This document shows, piece after piece, positions 15,821 through 22,944 of a stretch of 64,000 nucleotides of DNA (within the stretch, counting starts at the first letter, position 1; the number at the start of each line of letters is the position of its first letter). The notes beneath the pieces are model-generated. The model was not told the DNA's origin. It ran no database searches and saw nothing but the letters and a program-made list of their open reading frames with translations. This stretch comes from Faecousia sp. Its GTDB lineage: Bacteria > Bacillota > Clostridia > Oscillospirales > Oscillospiraceae. The stretch is from NCBI GenBank assembly GCA_029257335.1, contig JARIBV010000068.1, forward strand, positions 55,998 to 119,997, written 5' to 3'. The translations under genes were made by a program, and so were the position numbers.

Positions 15821-17662
15821 ATGTGTGGAATCGTTGGATATGTTGGCCAGCGACAGGCAGCGCCGATTCTGTTGGATGGCCTTTCCAAGCTGGAATATCG
15901 CGGCTATGACTCTGCCGGTATCTGTGTACACGGCCCCATGGGGCTGGAAGCCATGAAGACCAAAGGCCGCCTTCAGGCCCTGCGTGACAAGACAGACGAT
16001 GGCAGGAAGCTTCCCGGCGTTATTGGCATTGGCCATACCCGGTGGGCCACTCACGGCGCTCCCTCAGACCAGAACTCCCACCCCCATTTATCCGATGACG
16101 GTGTCATTGCCGTGGTGCACAACGGCATTATTGAAAACTATATTGAATTAAAGGAGATGCTGACCTCCAAAGGCTGTCATTTCCATTCGGACACAGATAC
16201 CGAGGTCATTTCAAACCTGATTGCAATGCACTACCGGGAGCACCATGATCTGCTGGAGGCCGTGCGGCAGGCCATTCGCAGGCTGGAAGGCAGCTATGCC
16301 CTGGGTATCTTGTGCAGAGAATTTCCCCGGCAGATGATTGCGGTGAAAAAAGACTCCCCTCTGATTTTCGGCTTCGGAGATCAGGAGTATTTCATTGCCT
16401 CCGATGTGCCCGCCATCTTGAAGCACACCCGGAAAGTGGCCTATCTGGAAGATGGTGATATGGCTGTTTTTACCGCCAATTCTGTCTCCTTCTACAATGC
16501 ACTGGGAGAGCCTGTCCGCAGAGTTCCGGAAACCATCACTTGGGAGCTGTCTGCCGCTGAGCGGGGTGGATTCCCCCATTTCATGCTGAAGGAAATTTAT
16601 GACCAGCCAAATGTCCTGCGTGATACCATCCACCCCCGGATTCAAAATCATCATGTGGTGCTGGATGAGATTCAGTTCTCTCCCAGTGTGCTGAAAAAAA
16701 TACGCAGGATCTACATTATTGCCTGTGGTTCTTCTTATTATGTGGGTTGTGTGGCCAAATATATTCTGGAAAAGAGCTGCAAAATCCCCACCGAACCCAT
16801 TGTTGCCTCGGAATTCCGATATGCAGATCCCATTCTGGATGAAAATACCCTGTGCCTGTTTATCAGTCAGTCCGGCGAGACCGCCGATACACTGGCTGCC
16901 CTCCGGGAAGCCAAGGCGCAAAAGGCCAAAACTCTGGCCATTGTCAATGTGGTAGGCAGTGCCATTGCCAAGGCCGCCGATCAGGTGCTCTACACCTGGG
17001 CAGGACCGGAAATCGCCGTGGCCACCACAAAGGCCTACTCCACCCAGCTCGCTACCATATACCTGATCACGCTGTATCTGGCAGAGGTACTGGAAACCAT
17101 GGCCCAGGAGGAAATTCAGGCAGCATGCAATGCCCTCTACACCCTTCCCGAGCAAATTCAGGCCTGTCTCAGTGAGGAGCGGATCGCACAGATTCAGTAC
17201 TATGCTTCCACTCTCTTTGACCACCGTGACGCATTCTTCATCGGGCGCAACCTGGACAGTGCCACCTGTCTGGAGGGCAGCCTGAAACTGAAAGAGATTG
17301 CTTACATCCACTCTGAGGCCTACGCCGCAGGTGAGCTGAAGCACGGCCCCATCTCACTGATTGAGTCCGGCACCCTGGTGTTGGCGATCGCCACTGTGGC
17401 ACCGCTGTTTGAAAAGACCATGGCAAATATCAAGGAGGTAAAGGCGAGAGGCGCCCATGTCCTGTGTCTTACCACGGAAGATCTGGAGCAGGAGGCAAAA
17501 AAGACCGCTGACCATGTGATTACGGTCCCCAAAATCCATCCCCTGCTGCAGCCCAGCCTCAATGTGATCCCCTTGCAAACCTTCTCTTACTACACCGCTT
17601 TGGCACGGGGCTGCGATGTGGATCAGCCCAGAAATCTGGCAAAATCCGTCACTGTGGAGTAA
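15821..17662 (+). CDS. glmS: Glutamine--fructose-6-phosphate aminotransferase (isomerizing)
   Basis: Makes glucosamine-6-phosphate from fructose-6-phosphate and glutamine, the entry to peptidoglycan sugar synthesis. The protein starts MCGIVGYVG, so Cys1 of the processed enzyme is the amidotransferase nucleophile. The first half (about 1-240) is the class II glutaminase domain (GHTRWATHG, HNGIIENY, SDTDTEVI), and the second half has two SIS sugar-isomerase domains (CGSSYYVG, SQSGETADT, STKAYSTQ-like ATTKAYSTQ, LKLKEIAYIHSEAY and the C-terminal PRNLAKSVTVE). 613 residues is normal. ATG 15821 follows TTGGAGG. The internal in-frame ATG at 15779 has no ribosome site and lies upstream of the Cys1 requirement. 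Confidence 0.97.
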   Translation: MCGIVGYVGQRQAAPILLDGLSKLEYRGYDSAGICVHGPMGLEAMKTKGRLQALRDKTDDGRKLPGVIGIGHTRWATHGAPSDQNSHPHLSDDGVIAVVHNGIIENYIELKEMLTSKGCHFHSDTDTEVISNLIAMHYREHHDLLEAVRQAIRRLEGSYALGILCREFPRQMIAVKKDSPLIFGFGDQEYFIASDVPAILKHTRKVAYLEDGDMAVFTANSVSFYNALGEPVRRVPETITWELSAAERGGFPHFMLKEIYDQPNVLRDTIHPRIQNHHVVLDEIQFSPSVLKKIRRIYIIACGSSYYVGCVAKYILEKSCKIPTEPIVASEFRYADPILDENTLCLFISQSGETADTLAALREAKAQKAKTLAIVNVVGSAIAKAADQVLYTWAGPEIAVATTKAYSTQLATIYLITLYLAEVLETMAQEEIQAACNALYTLPEQIQACLSEERIAQIQYYASTLFDHRDAFFIGRNLDSATCLEGSLKLKEIAYIHSEAYAAGELKHGPISLIESGTLVLAIATVAPLFEKTMANIKEVKARGAHVLCLTTEDLEQEAKKTADHVITVPKIHPLLQPSLNVIPLQTFSYYTALARGCDVDQPRNLAKSVTVE

Positions 17663-17702
17663 GTCCGGTTTCTGCAACCATTTTCCTAAAATCTACAACA
17701 AA

Positions 17703-17751
17703 AACCAACGGTACGCAAGATATGCTTCTTGGGTACCGTTGGTTTTCTTTT
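17703..17751 (+). terminator. Terminator of glmS
   Basis: AACCAACGGTAC (17703-17714) pairs with GTACCGTTGGTT (17733-17744), followed by TTCTTTTG. Confidence 0.85.
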
Positions 17752-17922
17752 GAGATGCACACAAATCAGAGAGCCGGCAGGCATAAGAAAGAAAAAGTGC
17801 CAGAAAATGTTATTTCAACCAAATTTTCAACTTCTTTTTTCACCTGCTGACATATTTTGTGGTTTGAGGAAATAAATTTATGCAATATGTAGGGTTTCGA
17901 CAAACTGTGCACGAAATATGTG

Positions 17923-19878
17923 TTATGTTACTGTTGACGATAAGGGACGAAGGCAAATCGCCACTGCTGTCTGATCGTCTTCCTGAATTTCAGGTCCGGC
18001 AACCAGCAGAGAAGCCAACGCCTTTGTGGAATGGCCAGTGTAATCCGCAATTTTGGTCTGGGTCTCCTCTCCATCCAGACCGTCGCTGACCAGTACCACA
18101 ACCTCCTGCCTCTGTAGGGATAGCCGAATCACCTCTGCCCGGTGTGTCTCTCCAATTCCCACACCGGGTGGTGGTGCGGCTGTCCCCAGCAGTCGTACTG
18201 CGCGGCGATGTTTTAAAAAGCTGACTGCCGCACCCCATTTGTACAAAACGCCTCTTCCTGTGTCCAGGTGGAGCTCAAGAAGATCCGCTGTTGAAAAGCC
18301 TCCTGTGTCACGAAGAACATATAAATCATTCAGTGTCTCCAGGGCTGCTTTGGCTGGGTATCCGGCCTGAAGCATCCCCCGCAAAATCTCAGTGGCCCTC
18401 TCACTCTCCCGAGCGGCTCCTACTCCGGCCCCCATGCCATCACACAGCACTACATAGTAACGGCTGCCAGGGCCGGGGAAATGCACCACAGCGTCCCCGG
18501 AATCATGGAGTCCGAACTTTCCTCTGGCCCCGATCCCCAGATCCGGTTCGTATTGTTTCTCCCCATCCCGCGGCAAAAACAGCCCTTGAGCTGCTTCACG
18601 CAGATATGAAGCAAGAAATCCATACTGATGTTCCAGCGCCTTTCGACTCTCCCTCTGCCTTGCCTCATACTGAAGACGCAGCCGCATTTCCTCCATCGTC
18701 TCATACATGGCGCTGAGCATCCCATCCGGTCGGCGGCATCTGGAGCGGAAGTCATCGGGCAAATCCTCCGCCTCTACCTTTCTCCGCTCCAGCATAGGCA
18801 GGATGCACCGCTTTAGCTTGGAACGGTTTTCCTCCCCCTCCATAATCCAGCATTGTTCCCGTCTGCTGCACCCCTGACAGGCCCGTGCAATCACCTGTTC
18901 TAAGAAAATATCGCCCCGGTACATCGGCATCCGATCCTGTGACAACAGGTTTTCTAAATACTCCATCGATTCCGCAGCCTGCTCCAAACGCCGGATGATC
19001 CGCGGAGATGGCCGGGGTGCCTTCTTTTTTTCCACAGGCAGAAACATAGAAGCCAAGCCTCCGGCTCCCAAGGATATGGGAATCCCAGGCGCAAACGTTC
19101 CCGCCAAATAGAGAAACGGCACGCACCACAAAGTGGCCGCCAATGCATGTTTGCCCCTGCTCTTTCCTGTAAGGCTGTCTGAAAGCAGCGACAGGCACAG
19201 CACCGGTGTCAGCATCACCTTTGTAATCCCTGACAAATCGATGGCAATTCCGCAGCATAGTGCCCAAGGGAGTCCGTCCATTCCTCCGTGGAGGCTGACC
19301 AGAAAAGCTGACACCGCAATGCCTAAATCCAAAACTCTGCCAAAGCTCACCTGACACAGTCCTAAAACTATCGCTCCCCACCGTACAGGCGCAATGGAAG
19401 GTTCCTGAAATACCGCAGCCCCTGCACCTGCCCATAACGCACGGAAACAGTAGTCCAACAGGTCCGCGGCAGGCAAGGTCGGTTTGTTTAAAAGGAATGG
19501 AAATCCCAGTGCCGCAGTGATGCCCGTACACAATGCCGGAAGAAACCATGACCGCTCCCTTAGCTCTGTTCCCGTAAAAATGGCTATCCCCAGAAGTGCT
19601 GCTATAATTCCTGCCAGAGGCTCCAGTGAAGCTTGTCCGCCCCAGAAATGGAAGTAACCCAGGGCTGCCCCCATAGCTCCCACCAAAGAAGACCAGTCCG
19701 CCTTACAGTTGACAATAAAGCCGATGCAAATTGGAATGGGACTGGTTTTGAGGGCAGCCGCTGACAGAATATAAGCCAATGCGCCATCTTGTACCAATCC
19801 CAAAAGTGTTTTAAGAGGTTCTATACGCCTCAGTCTGTGCCCAACCGCCTGCACCGCCGCAGGAGCAAAATGCCCCAT
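17923..19878 (-). CDS. spoIIE: Stage II sporulation protein E-like PP2C phosphatase
   Basis: SpoIIE dephosphorylates SpoIIAA in the forespore and so frees sigma-F. This 651-residue protein has a polytopic N-terminal half (hydrophobic segments through about residue 290), a cysteine-bearing central region (ACQGCSRREQCW, about 338-349) and a C-terminal PP2C domain. The PP2C metal motifs are present: VLCDGMGAGVGAA, VVLVSDGLDGEE and EDDQTAVAICL at the C-terminus. Bacillus SpoIIE is about 827 residues, so the membrane and central parts are shorter here. ATG 19878 has GGGAGG nine bases upstream. The gene indicates descent from a spore former; whether this strain sporulates is not shown. Confidence 0.85.
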   Translation of the reverse strand: MGHFAPAAVQAVGHRLRRIEPLKTLLGLVQDGALAYILSAAALKTSPIPICIGFIVNCKADWSSLVGAMGAALGYFHFWGGQASLEPLAGIIAALLGIAIFTGTELRERSWFLPALCTGITAALGFPFLLNKPTLPAADLLDYCFRALWAGAGAAVFQEPSIAPVRWGAIVLGLCQVSFGRVLDLGIAVSAFLVSLHGGMDGLPWALCCGIAIDLSGITKVMLTPVLCLSLLSDSLTGKSRGKHALAATLWCVPFLYLAGTFAPGIPISLGAGGLASMFLPVEKKKAPRPSPRIIRRLEQAAESMEYLENLLSQDRMPMYRGDIFLEQVIARACQGCSRREQCWIMEGEENRSKLKRCILPMLERRKVEAEDLPDDFRSRCRRPDGMLSAMYETMEEMRLRLQYEARQRESRKALEHQYGFLASYLREAAQGLFLPRDGEKQYEPDLGIGARGKFGLHDSGDAVVHFPGPGSRYYVVLCDGMGAGVGAARESERATEILRGMLQAGYPAKAALETLNDLYVLRDTGGFSTADLLELHLDTGRGVLYKWGAAVSFLKHRRAVRLLGTAAPPPGVGIGETHRAEVIRLSLQRQEVVVLVSDGLDGEETQTKIADYTGHSTKALASLLVAGPEIQEDDQTAVAICLRPLSSTVT

Positions 19879-19928
19879 ATACCACCGCCTCCCTTTGCCT
19901 CTATTTTAGCACAGGGGCAGGGCAGAAC

Positions 19929-19937
19929 TTGTCGGGA
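19929..19937. promoter_or_regulatory. Candidate Spo0A box upstream of spoIIE
   Basis: TTGTCGGGA resembles the 0A box TTTGTCGAA/TGTCGAA with two mismatches in the core. It lies just upstream of a TAAAAT (-10 like, 19903-19908 on the minus strand) that has no recognisable -35, the arrangement of Spo0A-activated sigma-A promoters. Tentative. Confidence 0.25.
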
Positions 19938-19979
19938 AGTGGCGGCTCTTTGAAAACTTATCTGCTGTCTTGATGCAAA

Positions 19980-20124
19980 AAGGGACTGTACAAAAACTCG
20001 TTTTTCTTAAAAACGGCAAAATAAATTCCAGCAGGAAACAGAGATACAGCCCGATTTCCTGCTGGAATTTTTAAATTGTATAGATTGCGAAATGCTGTGA
20101 CACGGACTTTTTGTACAGCCCCTT
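19980..20124. repeat. 145-bp structured element with terminal inverted repeats
   Basis: The ends, AAGGGACTGTACAAAAACTC (19980-19999) and the complement of the right end AAGGGGCTGTACAAAAAGTC, form imperfect terminal inverted repeats of about 20 bp. Nested inside is a second strong hairpin, AAATTCCAGCAGGAAA (20023-20038) against TTTCCTGCTGGAATTT. The element follows the 20136 stop of the last opp-operon gene and would terminate it on the minus strand. A miniature transposon-like element or a conserved 3'-UTR structure are both possible. No clear target-site duplication is visible. Confidence 0.5.
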
Positions 20125-20135
20125 AATGATAACTC

Positions 20136-20399
20136 TTATAGACCGAATGCGAACCAGACCACCAGAACGATAAAAAGGAGAGCAAGAATACATGCTGGAA
20201 CAATGGTAATAAGCGCCGATATAATCATGGCACGAAGATCACCTTTCTCCAACGCAATATCCTTTTCAACCAAATCCTCCATAGGAGGCAATTCATCAGA
20301 AGTCTCGTACTCCGGCTTCTTCTTGCTTTCAGCCTCACGCTGACGGACCTGTTCTTTTTGCCAGTCAAAGGCTCTTTTTACTTTCCGTTGCAGGAGCAC
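20136..20399 (-). CDS. Small single-span membrane protein at the end of the opp operon
   Basis: An 87-residue protein starting with GTG at 20399, seven bases after a strong AAAGGAGG. The first half is very basic then acidic (VKRAFDWQKEQVRQREAESKKK, DELPPMEDLVEKDIALEKGDL) and probably cytoplasmic. One long hydrophobic segment (about 58-85: IISALITIVPACILALLFIVLVV) spans the membrane and ends the protein. It starts 13 bp after the oppF stop and so is cotranscribed with the peptide importer. I do not recognise the family. A role as an accessory or stabilising subunit is inferred from position only. Confidence 0.75.
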   Translation of the reverse strand: MLLQRKVKRAFDWQKEQVRQREAESKKKPEYETSDELPPMEDLVEKDIALEKGDLRAMIISALITIVPACILALLFIVLVVWFAFGL

Positions 20400-20412
20400 T
20401 GCCGGGCCTCCT

Positions 20413-21951
20413 TTATTTCTCGTTCAGGACATGGTGACAAGCCACAAAATGGTTGGGGCGAAGTTCACGGAACTCAGGCACAACCTGTGTGCAGATCTCG
20501 GTGCAGTACTTGCAGCGAGTATGGAACTTGCAGCCCTTGGGAGGTCTCACGGGACTGGGGATATCGCCCTCCAGAACCTCGGGCTCCCGGTTGGCGTCCT
20601 CGTCTGTAGTGGGAATTGCATTCAGCAGAGCCTCGGTGTAGGGGTGCATGGGATGAGCAAAAATGTCATCAGAAGGAGCAAGCTCAACCATGTTGCCCAG
20701 ATACATAACACCGATTCTATCGGAAATGTACTTAACAACGGACAGGTCATGGGTGATGAACATGTAAGTCAGATGCTGCTTTTCTTTCAGTTCCTTCAGC
20801 AGGTTGATAACCTGTGCCTGAATAGAAACGTCCAGAGCAGAAACGGCTTCGTCACAAACCACGAACTTGGGGCGCAGTGCCAAAGAACGGGCGATACCGA
20901 TTCTCTGACGCTGACCACCGGAGAACTGGTGAGGGAAACGGTGGACAAAGTAGCCAGCCAGGCCACATTCCTCCATAACCTTCACAACCTCTTCCTGCAT
21001 ACGCTCATCATTTTTACGGAAGTACTTATGCGCAATCATGCCCTCACCGATAATCTGACCAACCGTCATTCTGGGGTTCAGGGAGGAATAGGGATCCTGG
21101 AAGATCAGCTGCAAATCGCTGCGCAAATGGCGCATCTCATCATAGGTCAGACGAGCCAGATCAATACCATTGGAGCGGTAAGCATCATACTTTGCAAAAT
21201 CAGTGTCCTTCTCATGCTGCTTCCGCAGGGCATCGATACGGACATTGATATCTGCAAGACGCTTGCGAATCTGAGCAATTTCATCGTCGCAGGCATTCAG
21301 CTTAGCTACAGCTTTATCGGCCTTAGCCTTGGCAGAGCCCTCAGCCTTACCAGCCTCTCTCTGCTTCTTCAGCTGGTATGCAGTATCCTTCACATCAAGC
21401 TCCAAATCCTGGCGCTTGTATGTAGCTTTGGACAGTTCCTGGAACACCTTGTACTGCTCCAGATAAATATTTGCAACAGGCTCCATATCAGGAGCGGCCA
21501 CCAGACCACCGATCAAAGTAGCCAGATCCAGCATTGCATCATTGGCTTCCTTCTTGAGGTGAGTCAGCTCTGCATGCTTTGCATACTGCTCTGTTTCAGG
21601 CAGAGCATCGTACTCAGCCTGAAAAGCTTCGTACTTTTTCTGATCCTCCAGCATCTTTTCCTTCCGCTTGCTCATATTACGGAAGGTATCGTGCACATAC
21701 TTAGGTGCAATCTCAGCCAGTTCACGGCCAAAGTACATGGTACGACCATCGGTCTGCTTGTACAGCTGCAACAGAGACCGGCCCAAGGTGGACTTACCAC
21801 AGCCGGACTCACCGACCAAACCGAAGGTTTCACCTTCATAGATATCGATGGAGATACCATCGTTGGCCTTAACTGCCAGGCCCTTTCCCACAGGGAAGTA
21901 CTGCTTCAGATTGGAGATTTGCAGCAGTATCTTGCGTTCCTTATTTTCCAT
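20413..21951 (-). CDS. oppF: Oligopeptide ABC transporter ATPase OppF, with a large internal insertion
   Basis: One of two ATPases that power peptide import. Walker A GESGCGKST is at 47-55, the Q-loop IFQDP at 283-287, signature FSGGQRQ at 343-349, Walker B FVVCDE at 363-368, the H-loop His at 401, and the C-terminal oligo_HPY domain (KGCKFHTRC, cysteines 474/480/483/487) is intact. In ordinary OppF about 35-50 residues separate Walker A from the Q-loop; here there are about 230. The extra roughly 185 residues (about 83-268) are highly charged and Lys/Glu/Gln/Ala-rich, with heptad-like stretches suggesting coiled coil. Total length is 512 against about 320. ATG 21951 overlaps oppD by 11 bp with AAGGAGG upstream. 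Confidence 0.92.
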   Translation of the reverse strand: MENKERKILLQISNLKQYFPVGKGLAVKANDGISIDIYEGETFGLVGESGCGKSTLGRSLLQLYKQTDGRTMYFGRELAEIAPKYVHDTFRNMSKRKEKMLEDQKKYEAFQAEYDALPETEQYAKHAELTHLKKEANDAMLDLATLIGGLVAAPDMEPVANIYLEQYKVFQELSKATYKRQDLELDVKDTAYQLKKQREAGKAEGSAKAKADKAVAKLNACDDEIAQIRKRLADINVRIDALRKQHEKDTDFAKYDAYRSNGIDLARLTYDEMRHLRSDLQLIFQDPYSSLNPRMTVGQIIGEGMIAHKYFRKNDERMQEEVVKVMEECGLAGYFVHRFPHQFSGGQRQRIGIARSLALRPKFVVCDEAVSALDVSIQAQVINLLKELKEKQHLTYMFITHDLSVVKYISDRIGVMYLGNMVELAPSDDIFAHPMHPYTEALLNAIPTTDEDANREPEVLEGDIPSPVRPPKGCKFHTRCKYCTEICTQVVPEFRELRPNHFVACHHVLNEK

Positions 21952-22930
21952 TACGGGCCTCCTTATCCGGATAGAAGCAGCGAATTTCCTGGTTAGGTGC
22001 TACGGAAACCAGCTCAGGCTCCTCTTCCATACAGCGCTGAGTGCAGTACTTGCACCGGGGTGCGAATTTACAACCCTTGGGCAGAGCCAGGGGATGGGGA
22101 ACTGCGCCGGGAATAGCGTCCAAGCGCTCACTATGGGTATCCAGGCGAGGCATGGAAGCCAGCAGGCCCTCTGTGTAGGGGTGGGAGTACTTCACGGACC
22201 GGGAGAACAGCGTCCGGGCAGGGACATGCTCCACAACCTGACCACAGTACATAACAGCGACATCATCGGCCATCTGGTTAATAACACCGAGGTCATGGGT
22301 GATGAACATGATGGAGGTGCCGCGGGTACGCTTCAGCTCGTTCATCAGGCGCAGGATCTGGGCCTGAATGGTAACGTCCAGAGCGGTAGTAGGCTCATCC
22401 GCAATCAGCAGCTTAGGCTCACAGGCCAGAGCGATTGCAATCATAACACGCTGACGCATACCACCGGACAGCTGATGGGGATACTGGTTCAGAACCACCT
22501 CAGGATTGGGGATCTTTACGTCAGCCAGCATCTTAAGGGCTGCCTTTGCAGCCTCCTTCTTAGACATCTTGCGATGGATGATGAAGGGCTCAGACAACTG
22601 CCGTTTTACAGAGAAAACGGGGTTCAGTGCGGTCATAGGCTCCTGAAAAATAACGGAAATGTCGTTGCCACGAATGGCATACATCTCGTCCTTGCTGCAC
22701 TTGGTAAGATCAACACCGTCAAAGAGAATCTCACCGGAGTCGATATAACCATTGCCATCCAGCAACTGCAGAACGCTCATGGCGGAGACGGATTTTCCGG
22801 AACCGGACTCACCGACAACGCCCAGAGTTTTTCCTTCGTCAACGGAGTAAGAAACTCCGTTGACAGCCTTTACGATACCCTTCTTCGTGCGGAAGAAGGT
22901 ATGTAGATCCTTTAATTCAAGTAATGCCAT
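21941..22930 (-). CDS. oppD: Oligopeptide ABC transporter ATPase OppD
   Basis: The partner ATPase of the Opp importer. The 329-residue protein has Walker A GESGSGKS (about 41-48), Q-loop IFQEPM, signature LSGGMRQR (about 154-161), Walker B LLIADEPT, the H-loop in FITHDLG, and the C-terminal oligo_HPY cysteine cluster GCKFAPRCKYCTQRC. Unlike its OppF partner it has normal length and no insertion. ATG at 22930 follows GGGAGGG. It starts 14 bp after oppC and overlaps oppF by 11 bp. Confidence 0.95.
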   Translation of the reverse strand: MALLELKDLHTFFRTKKGIVKAVNGVSYSVDEGKTLGVVGESGSGKSVSAMSVLQLLDGNGYIDSGEILFDGVDLTKCSKDEMYAIRGNDISVIFQEPMTALNPVFSVKRQLSEPFIIHRKMSKKEAAKAALKMLADVKIPNPEVVLNQYPHQLSGGMRQRVMIAIALACEPKLLIADEPTTALDVTIQAQILRLMNELKRTRGTSIMFITHDLGVINQMADDVAVMYCGQVVEHVPARTLFSRSVKYSHPYTEGLLASMPRLDTHSERLDAIPGAVPHPLALPKGCKFAPRCKYCTQRCMEEEPELVSVAPNQEIRCFYPDKEARNGK

Positions 22931-22944
22931 AACTTCTCCCTCCC

